A stretch of 49,523 nucleotides of DNA from an uncultured Eubacteriales bacterium (GCA_900543755.1 UQSP01000009.1:1-49523); one strand, 5' to 3'. Shown: positions 15,335-23,516, counted from the first letter of the stretch. The notes: generated by a model from the sequence alone, not told the origin. Numbers and translations are program-made.

Positions 15335-17359
15335 ATGACGATACGAAGCATAAAAGTCAAAATCGCAGCGCTTTTACTCGCAGTGCTTGTATGTTTCGGT
15401 GTGGCCATGGGCGGGCAAGGTTTCTTGTCCGCTTTTGCCGCCATCGACGTACAGACGGCATACGAAAACACAAACGTATTGGACAATTTGGACGGAGCGA
15501 CCATTGGCGGAAAAACGTTCGACATCGCGGACTATCCGCACAACGACGAAGGCAGACCGCAGGTCATCTCCCTCGTGGAGTTTTGCTATTCGTACTATGC
15601 GGACAAGCAAGGCGACTTCGGGCTGTACGTGTATGTGTATAACCCGCAGGACATCGCCTTCGATATGGCAACGGACAGGAATAAAATACAGCTTACATAC
15701 GGCAACAAACAGAGCTATTCCAAGTACACGCTGGACTTTCTCAACTACTCTACGCGTGCCGGCTACGAGGGCAGATTTTACAAGTTCAAAGTACGGCTCA
15801 CGGATGCCGAACGGAAGGATATATTAGCCGCCGTCAACGACGACGGGCGCGTGTATAAGATCAGCGGCATCGAACTTTCGTATAAGGGCACCGTTACGGA
15901 ATATCCCTGCGGGCAGACCTATACATATTCCGGCTATGCCGAAGGCTACGGCTCGGAACTTGCTGCGGGCGATACGCTTTCCTGCACGGTGGACGGCTTC
16001 GATAAATACCTCACGCTCGACGTGCATTCCACCTACTACCGCCCGGAAGGGACCAACGGCGAAGCCTATGAGCGCGACACGCTGCACTTGGTGTACTTCT
16101 CCGTTCCCAATGAGATCATTGCCGAGTACGGAGAGATGACAGCCGTCCATGCAACGTGGCTGAATGCGCGTACTTCGCCTATACTTGTGACGGGTAACAC
16201 GGATGTGTATAACGCTGTTCTCCCCTATGTCGGGCAGACGGTGGACGGCGGCGACTTCACGTACGCGAAGGACGATGCCTCGCCCGTGCCGTATGCGCTC
16301 ATCGCGTCCAAGTATATCGAAAGCGCCTCATGGAACAATGCGGCTTACAGCCTCTCTTACATGAGCTACAACGCAAACCGCACATATACGAAATCGGATA
16401 CCGACCTAAACGCGCTGTACTACTGCTTCCTTGCGGAGAACGGCGACGCGGACAGCTACACGCTGCCTGCGGAAACGCTGGTCGGCAACAAGGCAAAAGG
16501 CGTAAAAGGCTATTTTGAAAGCTATACCGAAGAACATGGCGGCGAGCTTATTAACGACAGGTTCAGCAAAGGTTTATTTGAAAGTGTGGCGAGTTCTTTT
16601 ACGGACATAACCATCTCCAAAGACGACACCTTCGAGCTGACGGATGAAGTCATTTCCCAAAGTTTATGGCAGAAGTTTGTCGGCGGCGGTTACAACGTGT
16701 CCGGCACAAACACCTATACCGTGTCTGCGATCCGAAAGGTAGAGAGCGGCGATTTCAAATCAACGGCGGCGGCGACCTGCGAAACACTGTATATCGACGA
16801 GAGCGACTACGATGAGTTCAAAGATTACTTCGAAAAGGCGACGGCAAACAATGAAACAGTGTATCTGTTCCGCTACTACCAGAGCGACTACACCTGCTAT
16901 GAAGTTGCGGAGTATATGCGCGGCGAAGGTACGTGGACGTTGCTCGGCACGCAATTCGGGTATGAGTTTGTCGATTCCAACGCCTACCTCATGCAAATGT
17001 GGGTACAGTTGGACTTCGATATCATAGACCTTACTTTCACGAAGAACGGAGTAGATACCATCATCCCCGTCGTCATGTCGCCGATGGATATTGCGGCAGA
17101 CGGAGACGCTCCCGTCATTACGACCAAAAACGACTTGAAATGGTGGCAGATCTTACTCGCTGTCATAGCGCTCGTCCTCGTGCTCATCATGCTCTTTAAG
17201 TTCGCGCCGGTCATCGTGTATGCGGTCGGCAAAGTCATTGCCCTGCCCTTCAAGGCGATAGGCGCGCTGTTCAAAAGCAAACCGAAAGAGAGTAAGGAAA
17301 ATAAGGAAAGTAAGGCAAATAAAGAGCCGCCCGAGGATACGGACGGCGGGGAGGTGTAA
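15335..17359 (+). CDS. large secreted protein with C-terminal membrane anchor (pIII-like candidate), 674 aa
   Basis: An AAGGAGG site lies 7 bases before the ATG. A signal peptide (about 1-36, cleavage near AFA/AIDV) leads to a 560-residue extracellular domain rich in Tyr, Asp and Thr. A C-terminal hydrophobic region follows (about 603-646, starting WWQILLAVIALVLVLIML), then a short Lys/Glu-rich cytoplasmic tail. This layout (signal, large ectodomain, C-terminal anchor, short tail) is that of the inovirus adsorption protein pIII, though much longer. No sortase signal or enzymatic motif is seen. It could alternatively be a host-type surface adhesin. Confidence 0.7.
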   Translation: MTIRSIKVKIAALLLAVLVCFGVAMGGQGFLSAFAAIDVQTAYENTNVLDNLDGATIGGKTFDIADYPHNDEGRPQVISLVEFCYSYYADKQGDFGLYVYVYNPQDIAFDMATDRNKIQLTYGNKQSYSKYTLDFLNYSTRAGYEGRFYKFKVRLTDAERKDILAAVNDDGRVYKISGIELSYKGTVTEYPCGQTYTYSGYAEGYGSELAAGDTLSCTVDGFDKYLTLDVHSTYYRPEGTNGEAYERDTLHLVYFSVPNEIIAEYGEMTAVHATWLNARTSPILVTGNTDVYNAVLPYVGQTVDGGDFTYAKDDASPVPYALIASKYIESASWNNAAYSLSYMSYNANRTYTKSDTDLNALYYCFLAENGDADSYTLPAETLVGNKAKGVKGYFESYTEEHGGELINDRFSKGLFESVASSFTDITISKDDTFELTDEVISQSLWQKFVGGGYNVSGTNTYTVSAIRKVESGDFKSTAAATCETLYIDESDYDEFKDYFEKATANNETVYLFRYYQSDYTCYEVAEYMRGEGTWTLLGTQFGYEFVDSNAYLMQMWVQLDFDIIDLTFTKNGVDTIIPVVMSPMDIAADGDAPVITTKNDLKWWQILLAVIALVLVLIMLFKFAPVIVYAVGKVIALPFKAIGALFKSKPKESKENKESKANKEPPEDTDGGEV

Positions 17360-17497
17360 ATGAAAACTGTCAGGAGGATACTCGCAGTTCTCCTCTTGGT
17401 AGTTGTGGTTTTGGCGGTCGGCTACCTGTGTTATACGGGCAGCCGGCTTGCCGACACACAACAGGAGGTCATTTATGAGCAGACGATTTCAAATTAG
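17360..17497 (+). CDS. 45-aa single-pass membrane peptide, coat-protein candidate
   Basis: The ATG follows the previous stop directly, with GGAGGTG 3 bases upstream inside the end of the previous gene. The product is a basic start MKTVRR, a hydrophobic helix of about 20 residues (ILAVLLLVVVVLAVGYLCY), then a polar, mildly acidic tail ending EVIYEQTISN. Its last 23 bases overlap the start of the ATPase gene. The size fits an inovirus coat protein, but charge polarity is opposite to that of classical coats (basic N-terminus, acidic C-terminus). It may instead be a small assembly or regulatory peptide. Confidence 0.6.
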   Translation: MKTVRRILAVLLLVVVVLAVGYLCYTGSRLADTQQEVIYEQTISN

Positions 17498-19592
17498 CGT
17501 AACGGTCATTCTGTCCGTACTCTTTCTTGCTCTCACCGCCGTGTTCTGGCAGTCGTATGCGAGGTTTTGGGAAGCCTGCAAGGACTTCGGACTGTCCGTC
17601 GCCTATTATGTTTGCGAGCTGTTCGGCATAGACTATTCGTTTACGCCTACGGTCACGGAGTATTCGCACGTTTTGCAATGGGGAATATTGTTGCCTGCGG
17701 ACTTCGACGCGTTCACCGCCTCGGCGGGAAATTACTTTTCGCTTCTCATAGACGGAGAGAACTTCGCCGGGTATTGGGCGGCCGTCGGCGAGGTCATGCT
17801 CGTCGTGGCAAAAGTCATCGCTGTGGCGTTGCCCTGCGTCATTGCGCTCATCCTCGTCGTATTCCGTATGTACAAACAGGGCAATACAAATCACAATCAA
17901 GATACGATGCCACTGCGGATATTCAAGGCAATTTCAAAGTACACCTACCAACCCGTCAAGCGTGCGGTGCTTTCTTATCGCGATTATCTGCGGGAACATA
18001 AGGCGGTATGGGTGTGCTGGGTGGTTTTGTGGGTGTTTCATCTCAACCTTGCAAGTATCGTCATGGCGTTCTTTGCTTACTACTTCTACTTCGTGTTGAG
18101 CTTCGACGTCGCAAACCTCTATGTGCAGGTCTGCAAACTATTCATCGACTTGCAGGTCATCTTCCGCCACTTCCCGTGGTGGAGCATTGCAACGGTTGCA
18201 TGGCTGCTGTTCAACCGCTGGCGCAAGAATATCGCGCTCAACCGCCTGCGGCACTTCGAGGCGCGCAACTGCGGGCTTATAAACGAACTGCCCATCGTGT
18301 CAATGGCATGTGGTAGTATGGGAAAACGCAAAACGACGCTCATCACGGACATGGTACTCTCGCAGGAGGTCATGTTCCGGCAGAAAGCATTGCAGATTTT
18401 GCAGGAAAGCGACATGAAATTCCCGTACTTCCCGTGGATCTCCTTCGAGGACGAATTGCGCTCTTGCATGGAACACGGAACGGTGTATAATCTGGCTTCG
18501 GTCAAGACATGGGTGGCACTAAAGCGGTCAAGGTTCTTGCGACACGCAAACGCACAATGGCAACTTTACGGATACGATTATGCACGTTATGGTACCACGT
18601 TCGACGATACGTTACGAGTAAACGGACTGTTTGACGTCCTCGAAACTTACGCGCAGGCATACTTTATTTACGTTATGCAGAGCAGCCTGATCGTGGCAAA
18701 CTATTCGATACGGACAGATAACGCACAAGTGGATAACGGTAACTTTCCTTTATGGCTTACAGACTTCTTTCCGAAGCATCGGCGGCAAGACAGCCGCCAT
18801 GCGCATATCCTCGATTTCGACGTGCTGCGCCTCGGCAAAAAGGTGCTGGAACACAATCCGATTGCGGGCAGTTTTGAGTTCGGCGTCGTCGCCATTACGG
18901 AGATCGGCAAGGAACGAGGCAACAATCTTGAATTGAAAGAAGTCAAGAAGGGCACAGACGAGGCAAATCAGAAAAACGACCTGTTCAACAGCTGGCTCAA
19001 AATGTGCAGGCACAGCGCCACCGTGGATAACTTCCCCTTCATCAAGGTATTTACGGACGAGCAGCGGCCCGAAAGTTGGGGTGCGGATGCCCGCGACCTC
19101 TGCGACGTCATCCACATCGTTTCGTCCGGGGATATGCGCCTTGCAATGCCCTTTTACACTATCGAAGAGATGCTCTCCGAGTGGGCGTTCAACCGCTTTA
19201 TGCGCCTTTATGAAGACTTTCGTTTCCGCCGTGGCGACAACACGCTTTTGGTACATATCCTGAAAAGTATCACGGCTTGGCTATGGCGGCGAAACTTACG
19301 TATTTACAACCGCTTCGGCTATTCGATTTTGAAGATAGAGAAAGAGCGCGGCACAATGGACGGCAAAACGGAGAACAAAAAGTATTACCTTATGAATGCA
19401 AAAATTTACGCAAATCGTTTCAGTACGGACTGCTTTTCGGACTATTTTAACGACATGGCAAAAAAGAGCAAACTTGGACTTATGGATTATCTGGAATATA
19501 TGACAGAAAAAGCAACGGTAAACGAACTTAAAATGCAGAACAGCTACTTTATCAATTCTCTGTACGGGAACGCCGGCAATGGTTCTGCGTGA
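17475..19592 (+). CDS. multi-pass membrane P-loop ATPase, pI/Zot-like (HerA/FtsK-type) candidate
   Basis: The start at 17475 has AGGAGG 6 bases upstream. The 705-aa protein has transmembrane helices at about 7-30, 100-133, 178-210 and 234-247, then a cytoplasmic ATPase domain. Walker A is GSMGKRKT (about 280-287), a GxxGxRKT form with Arg in place of the usual last Gly. A Walker B-like strand FGVVAITEIGKERG lies at about 469-482, and FTDEQRPESWG (about 526-536) resembles the sensor strand of HerA/FtsK-type motors. Inovirus pI/Zot belongs to that superfamily, but classical Zot has its P-loop at the N-terminus and the membrane helix after it. Here the order is reversed. A T4SS coupling ATPase is the alternative, without matching motifs. 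Confidence 0.6.
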   Translation: MSRRFQISVTVILSVLFLALTAVFWQSYARFWEACKDFGLSVAYYVCELFGIDYSFTPTVTEYSHVLQWGILLPADFDAFTASAGNYFSLLIDGENFAGYWAAVGEVMLVVAKVIAVALPCVIALILVVFRMYKQGNTNHNQDTMPLRIFKAISKYTYQPVKRAVLSYRDYLREHKAVWVCWVVLWVFHLNLASIVMAFFAYYFYFVLSFDVANLYVQVCKLFIDLQVIFRHFPWWSIATVAWLLFNRWRKNIALNRLRHFEARNCGLINELPIVSMACGSMGKRKTTLITDMVLSQEVMFRQKALQILQESDMKFPYFPWISFEDELRSCMEHGTVYNLASVKTWVALKRSRFLRHANAQWQLYGYDYARYGTTFDDTLRVNGLFDVLETYAQAYFIYVMQSSLIVANYSIRTDNAQVDNGNFPLWLTDFFPKHRRQDSRHAHILDFDVLRLGKKVLEHNPIAGSFEFGVVAITEIGKERGNNLELKEVKKGTDEANQKNDLFNSWLKMCRHSATVDNFPFIKVFTDEQRPESWGADARDLCDVIHIVSSGDMRLAMPFYTIEEMLSEWAFNRFMRLYEDFRFRRGDNTLLVHILKSITAWLWRRNLRIYNRFGYSILKIEKERGTMDGKTENKKYYLMNAKIYANRFSTDCFSDYFNDMAKKSKLGLMDYLEYMTEKATVNELKMQNSYFINSLYGNAGNGSA

Positions 19593-19643
19593 AAGTAATG
19601 TAATGGTCAGTCGGCGCTCCTTGTGCAGTGCAAGGAGGTATGT

Positions 19644-20687
19644 ATGCCGTTTGCAAAATGCAAGGTATATTCAGACGGCGGTCACTATATCGCCATTCCG
19701 CACACGACGCGGCCGTACAGACCGCGCCGGAAGCCGAACGAGGAAGTGATCACCGTCACGGACGATGCTGCGGAACAACAGCAAAATGTGGAGACCGGTG
19801 CGCCTTTGGTTGAGGACGCGCCTGTTTCGCTTGCCAAGGCGAGCTTCGAGGAAGTTTACGACGAGGCGGAAAAACCGCCACAGAAAGCCGATGAGCCCGT
19901 CAAAATCGAGCGTCAGACGACGCGCCGCGAACTGTTTGACGAACTCTACCTGAAATATCAGAGCCTGCCGCGCTATAAGCGCAAGGCTGCCATACTCAAA
20001 CGAATGCGCCCGTACTTTCCAGACGCGGACGCCGCCAAGCTCTATGTTGAAACAAATACATGGCGCAAGATGCGCAATCTTATTTCCCGACGCGTGCGTA
20101 TGGTACGGAAAGTCAATTTACAGACTTTTAATTATTTCGTAACCCTGACGTACAACGGTGAACTCCATACGGAAGAGAGCTTCAAGCGAAAACTCAAAAA
20201 CTGCCTCTCACACTTCTGTACGCGCAAAGGGTGGAAATATATCGGCGTCTGGGAGCGCTCACCGAAAAAGCAGCGCCTGCACTTTCACGGGCTGTTCTAT
20301 ATCCCGGACGGCACGATGCCGGGAATGATGCTGGAAGTAAACGACTACAATTTTAATACGCATAAAAGGCAGATAACGCATCAAAATTCATACTTCAACG
20401 AAACGTTCGGCCGATCTGATTTCAGGGCGGTAGACAGCACATATATGCTGGGCAATGCCATAGCGTACATCATCAAATACCTGGAAAAGACGGGCGAAAA
20501 GATCGTCTATTCCAAAGGGTTGCCGCAATACTTCCTCTCCGATATTATGGACGAGGACGTCGTATGCCGTATAGGGTTGGAAGATAAAAAGCTGCTGCTT
20601 TTCGACGACTTTTTGTGCTGGGATGAAGGCGTCCTCGTCGGCGCCGTGAGCAAAGACGTTATAAGCCAAATGCCAAAGGCAAACTAA
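19644..20687 (+). CDS. rolling-circle replication initiator, HUH superfamily
   Basis: The start at 19644 has AAGGAGG 5 bases upstream; the earlier in-frame GTG does not. The 347-aa protein has an acidic N-terminal extension (about 30-95). The Rep core follows: motif 1 NYFVTLTY (163-170), metal-binding HUH motif LHFHG (212-216) and motif 3 AYIIKYLEK (274-282) with candidate catalytic Tyr275 or Tyr279 next to Lys278. This is the layout of Reps of inoviruses, microviruses and small rolling-circle plasmids, which nick the origin and join to its 5' end. It follows the ATPase gene by 51 bases and is followed by the structured region at 20824-20884, the likely origin. Confidence 0.85.
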   Translation: MPFAKCKVYSDGGHYIAIPHTTRPYRPRRKPNEEVITVTDDAAEQQQNVETGAPLVEDAPVSLAKASFEEVYDEAEKPPQKADEPVKIERQTTRRELFDELYLKYQSLPRYKRKAAILKRMRPYFPDADAAKLYVETNTWRKMRNLISRRVRMVRKVNLQTFNYFVTLTYNGELHTEESFKRKLKNCLSHFCTRKGWKYIGVWERSPKKQRLHFHGLFYIPDGTMPGMMLEVNDYNFNTHKRQITHQNSYFNETFGRSDFRAVDSTYMLGNAIAYIIKYLEKTGEKIVYSKGLPQYFLSDIMDEDVVCRIGLEDKKLLLFDDFLCWDEGVLVGAVSKDVISQMPKAN

Positions 20688-20823
20688 ACTGCGGATGTGC
20701 AAATACGGCTCAAAAACGGAAATGGCAGCAACGGTATGCGCGCGGCGATCGCCAAGCGGTTCAGCGGCGATGCCGCGCCCGTTCTGCTCCGATTTTTCCG
20801 TATTTCAGTCGGGTTCAGCTTTC

Positions 20824-20884
20824 GGGGCGTGTGCTTGTCCGCGGCGCGTAGCGCCGCGCTTGTATCAAGACAAGCACACGCCCC
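20824..20884. repeat. three-way-junction hairpin
   Basis: The outer stem is a perfect 16-bp inverted repeat (20824-20839 with 20869-20884; GGGGCGTGTGCTTGTC and complement). Inside it are two further hairpins: CGCGGCGC/GCGCCGCG with loop GTA (20840-20858), and CTTG/CAAG with loop TAT (20859-20869, its last base shared with the outer arm). There is no T-run, so it is unlikely to be just a terminator. Confidence 0.85.
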
Positions 20885-20898
20885 GCAGCCACTCCCCA

Positions 20899-20918
20899 AA
20901 GTAAACCATAACTTTTCC
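20899..20918 (-). repeat. 20-bp flanking repeat, right copy (inverted)
   Basis: The reverse complement reads GGAAAAGTTATGGTTTACTT, matching 12456-12475 at 18 of 20 positions. It lies 15 bases after the three-way-junction hairpin. Confidence 0.7.
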
Positions 20919-20947
20919 CAAAGTTTCTGTAAAGGTTAGGCGCATGA

Positions 20948-20976
20948 AAAAAGAGGGAGCAAAACTCCCTCTTTTT
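20948..20976. terminator. bidirectional terminator
   Basis: A perfect 12-bp stem (AAAAAGAGGGAG with CTCCCTCTTTTT, loop of five) carries A- and T-runs on both sides. It terminates the module on the plus strand and the PcfJ block on the minus strand. Confidence 0.9.
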
Positions 20977-21005
20977 GGCGGCGTATTCGGTTCTTATTCG
21001 TCGTC

Positions 21006-21293
21006 TTAATGATTTACCGTGTAGCATTTGCCGTTGACTTCGATACGATCGTCTTTGACGAGCGGCTGTCCTTTTGCGCAGGCGCGTAAAATGATTTTGT
21101 CCTGTTCGACAGGGGCTCGGTTGAAGTCTCCCTCGAGGAATTTATCCTCCCCGCCGACTTCGACGATTTTGAAGTCCTTTTGAACGAGATGGGCAGAGAA
21201 CTGCCAGAGCTTTTCAAACCTGCCGTTGCTGTCAAAGACGGCGCAGATGTTCTTTTCGGGATTGTAAGCTGTAATGCGAAAGTAGTTTTTCAT
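21006..21293 (-). CDS. unknown protein, 95 aa
   Basis: MKNYFRITAYNPEKNICAVF has an AAGGAGC site 8 bases upstream. The protein is beta-rich, about neutral, without membrane segments or motifs I know. It resembles the other small proteins of the minus-strand block (74, 104 and 69 aa) in style: a short beta-rich start with an aromatic-rich first strand. It is the last gene before the terminator at 20948-20976. Confidence 0.7.
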   Translation of the reverse strand: MKNYFRITAYNPEKNICAVFDSNGRFEKLWQFSAHLVQKDFKIVEVGGEDKFLEGDFNRAPVEQDKIILRACAKGQPLVKDDRIEVNGKCYTVNH

Positions 21294-21333
21294 AGTTAAA
21301 TGCTCCTTATGTAGTAGGTAAAAGTATATGATT

Positions 21334-21948
21334 TTATGCTCCGTACAGAGTGCAATAGCGGGCGCGCATCTTCGTGAAGTATTCGTACACGGTAGACGTT
21401 GCGCGGGAAAGAAGACGGCCTATTTCGGGATAGCTCATCCCCGCCATACGATGTTCGAGGGCGAGCGTCATATTCTCCGTCAAATCGAGAGACGCAACGA
21501 TTTCATCGGTACGGGTGTAATTTTCATCGTCTTTCGGTTCCTCAAAATCGACGGCAACAACGGTCGTTTCCAATGTCTTGCAGCGCTTCGCCGTGCTGTA
21601 TTTGCCGCATAGAACGCGAGTCATCAGGAGATAACATTCGCGCTTCAGCGTGATACGCTTACCGTTCTTTTTCGTGCAAAACAAATCGTCAAGGTGCGCC
21701 CCGTAATGCTCGCAGAGGAAGAGCGCGACGCTTTGCACTAAATCATAGCTGTCCGACAGTACATAGCCTCGCTCATCTTTCAGGAATATATCGCGGCAGA
21801 GATTCAAATGCGCGTTCTCGGCGAATTTGCCCATATAGCACATGAGCTTTTTCGTTGCGATCATCGCGAGAAGTTCCGACATTTCAAGGACGGTTTCAGG
21901 AGAAATCTCTTCATGCAAGACTGCGAAGTTTCTTATCGTTTGATTCAT
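21334..21948 (-). CDS. HTH protein, sigma region 4-like C-terminus, 204 aa
   Basis: The start MNQTIRNFAVLHEEISPETV at 21948 has AGAGGG 8 bases upstream; the longer frame to 22071 runs through the inverted repeats and is rejected. The C-terminal 50 residues (NMTLALEHRMAGMSYPEIGRLL to VYEYFTKMRARY) form a sigma region 4-like helix-turn-helix. The N-terminal part is helical with several cysteines. It probably regulates the minus-strand block or replication, in parallel with the sigma-like protein at 11388. Confidence 0.7.
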   Translation of the reverse strand: MNQTIRNFAVLHEEISPETVLEMSELLAMIATKKLMCYMGKFAENAHLNLCRDIFLKDERGYVLSDSYDLVQSVALFLCEHYGAHLDDLFCTKKNGKRITLKRECYLLMTRVLCGKYSTAKRCKTLETTVVAVDFEEPKDDENYTRTDEIVASLDLTENMTLALEHRMAGMSYPEIGRLLSRATSTVYEYFTKMRARYCTLYGA

Positions 21949-21970
21949 ATTTTTTACCCTCTGATTTTTC

Positions 21971-22101
21971 TTTTGCCCTTCGGCAGGGTCTGAACCAAAC
22001 GAAAAGACGTGTGGCAAAAAACTGAACGGCGGCACATTCCCGAAAGTCAAGGGCGGCGCAAAGCCGTGCATTTACCCTTGACTTTCGACGGCTTTTCGTT
22101 T
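21971..22101. repeat. inverted-repeat unit in the 5' leader of the 204-aa gene
   Basis: Two nested perfect stems: 22041-22053 with 22075-22087 (CGAAAGTCAAGGG), and 21997-22006 with 22092-22101 (AAACGAAAAG). Next to them, TTTTGCCCTTCGGCAGGG (21971-21988) is shared with 26527-26544 at 17 of 18 positions. On the minus strand it forms a TGCC/GGCA hairpin with a GAAG loop (GAAA in the other copy) about 25 bases before the start codon. Confidence 0.7.
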
Positions 22102-22185
22102 AGGCTGCATCTCTTTTCCTTTCAAATCGACCTGAAAAAACCGAAGGGAAAAAGAGAACTTCTACAACCAAACATCTGCGTCTTT

Positions 22186-23511
22186 CTATGCGGCAAGTTT
22201 TTTGATTTCTCGGTTGGCATACGGCAGCCAAACTTTCTTGACATAGTGTAAAACGGCATCGCTCGGTTTATGGTCGTGTTCGCCATAGCATTGCAGCACC
22301 TTATGCGTCTTTAAGGAATATTCAAGCGTGACGAACGGCGTATCCGGCCGTTCCTTTGTACGCACGAAGAAGATGAGCGAGTCCTCGCGGATCATTTTCT
22401 GGTCGTAATTCATTCGTCCAACGCAATGGTTGAGCAGTTCTCCTTCGCGGATGAGGTCGGCGGGAGAGTGCGCGATGATGCAAATAAACGCGCTGCGCTT
22501 GTCGTGTTCGAGAGGCAGGTATTTTTGCGCGATAAGCGAAAACTTTTCGTAAAGCTCCTGCTTTGTCTTTCTGTCTGATTCTGCCCGTGCCGTCGCGTAT
22601 TGGTCGATGCGGACGTCGTGCCAGCGCATGAAATCGTGCGGCAATCTGTTTTGAGGAAGCGACATATCCAGCTGTAAATGCTCGCAGGCGCGGAGATAGT
22701 CGAGATACAGCCTCGGCGAGATCTGCTTCTCGTCGATATAACGGAAGAACTCTTTGAGCTTCTGCCCGCGAAACAGCCGGCGGATGGGCTTATAGTCCAT
22801 CTCACGTTCAAAGCACTTTTTTCTTGTAAGGAATGCCTGTATTTCCTTAATGGGTTTATTTGTCTTATAGGCTTGCGTGATGGTTTCTATGTAGAGAGGA
22901 AAAGGCGATGCGGTCAATTCCAACCGATGACGGATCAGCCATTTGCAGAATTGCTTATCCTCTCCAATGCGTTTAAGAATGGTGATGCTATCGTAATACA
23001 TACCCAGCCCGGCTTTCATGAGCATTTCGAGCTGCGGATAGCTTTCATACAACCGCAGGTATTTCAAAAGTTTTGTGCCGCGGTAGAGCTTATACGCGCT
23101 GTATTTATATTCGGGCAACTTGTCGATGACCTGCAAATTGACGATGGGCGCCCACGGATCATAATACCGGTCTTTTGCCCAACACACGCCTCTTTCGTAC
23201 CAACGCTGTTCTTTCTGGATACCTTCTTCGTGCCAGCCGACACGAAAGCCCATGCTGCCGCAGTAGCAATATTCGAGGTCTTTTATATAGCATTTCGGCG
23301 AATGAACGCCGTGCCAAGCGACGGCTTTGCAATACCATTTTTTGCGGTAGTGCTTGACGGCGACGGTAACTTTGACGAGTTCCTTATGCCATATCGCAAG
23401 ATAGGCGTAAAATCGCAGCTGTTTATTCGGCGTCGGGAAGTCTTTTCTGTCTTCACGCTCTATCTGGCGCAGGATATATTTGGGAATAGGTTTAATGTCT
23501 TTTTCGGTCAT
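22186..23511 (-). CDS. PcfJ-like protein
   Basis: The 441-aa protein has the PcfJ-family C-terminal core: DLIREGELLNHCVGRMNYD (about 372-390), then FVTLEYSLKTHKVLQCYGEH and a final LHYVKKVWLPYA helix. The N-terminal half is basic and aromatic-rich with several Cys (CYCGSMGFRVGWHEEG), perhaps metal-binding. PcfJ is named from the conjugative plasmid pCF10 and is widespread on Firmicutes mobile elements; its biochemical role is not established. A GAGG site precedes the ATG and the gene starts 5 bases after the PcfK-like stop, so the two are translated together. Confidence 0.88.
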   Translation of the reverse strand: MTEKDIKPIPKYILRQIEREDRKDFPTPNKQLRFYAYLAIWHKELVKVTVAVKHYRKKWYCKAVAWHGVHSPKCYIKDLEYCYCGSMGFRVGWHEEGIQKEQRWYERGVCWAKDRYYDPWAPIVNLQVIDKLPEYKYSAYKLYRGTKLLKYLRLYESYPQLEMLMKAGLGMYYDSITILKRIGEDKQFCKWLIRHRLELTASPFPLYIETITQAYKTNKPIKEIQAFLTRKKCFEREMDYKPIRRLFRGQKLKEFFRYIDEKQISPRLYLDYLRACEHLQLDMSLPQNRLPHDFMRWHDVRIDQYATARAESDRKTKQELYEKFSLIAQKYLPLEHDKRSAFICIIAHSPADLIREGELLNHCVGRMNYDQKMIREDSLIFFVRTKERPDTPFVTLEYSLKTHKVLQCYGEHDHKPSDAVLHYVKKVWLPYANREIKKLAA

Positions 23512-23516
23512 AGTTT

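Larger units (their letters stand above)
12456..20918 (+). mobile_element. inovirus-like module (candidate filamentous prophage or derived system)
   Basis: All eight genes between the inverted 20-bp repeats read rightward and most are spaced 0-30 bases apart. In order: two small soluble proteins, two proteins with an N-terminal membrane anchor, one large secreted protein with a C-terminal anchor, a 45-aa membrane peptide, a membrane P-loop ATPase, and an HUH replication initiator. Filamentous phages share this set: DNA-binding protein, coat, adhesin pIII, assembly ATPase pI/Zot, Rep pII. No tailed-phage capsid, portal, terminase, T4SS ATPase or MOB relaxase is seen. The assignment rests on architecture and motifs, not on a database match. 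Confidence 0.5.
20688..21005. other. 318-bp intergenic region after rep: candidate replication origin
   Basis: No gene is supported; the small frames across it have no ribosome-binding sites. It holds, in order, a GC-rich segment, the three-way-junction hairpin (20824-20884), the right 20-bp flanking repeat (20899-20918), and a bidirectional terminator (20948-20976). It separates the plus-strand module from the minus-strand PcfJ block. Structured intergenic regions next to rep normally hold the origin and packaging signal in filamentous phages. Confidence 0.55.

Noticed and set aside
17475..19592. ATPase as a VirD4/TcpA coupling protein
   Set aside because: It lacks the canonical P-loop and the coupling-protein Walker B, and no VirB4-like partner is present.
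19644..20687. Rep protein as a conjugative MOB relaxase
   Set aside because: The motif order and the single LHFHG motif fit rolling-circle Reps; there is no HxHxH-type triad or C-terminal extension as in MOB relaxases, and no transfer ATPases nearby. A distant relation cannot be excluded.
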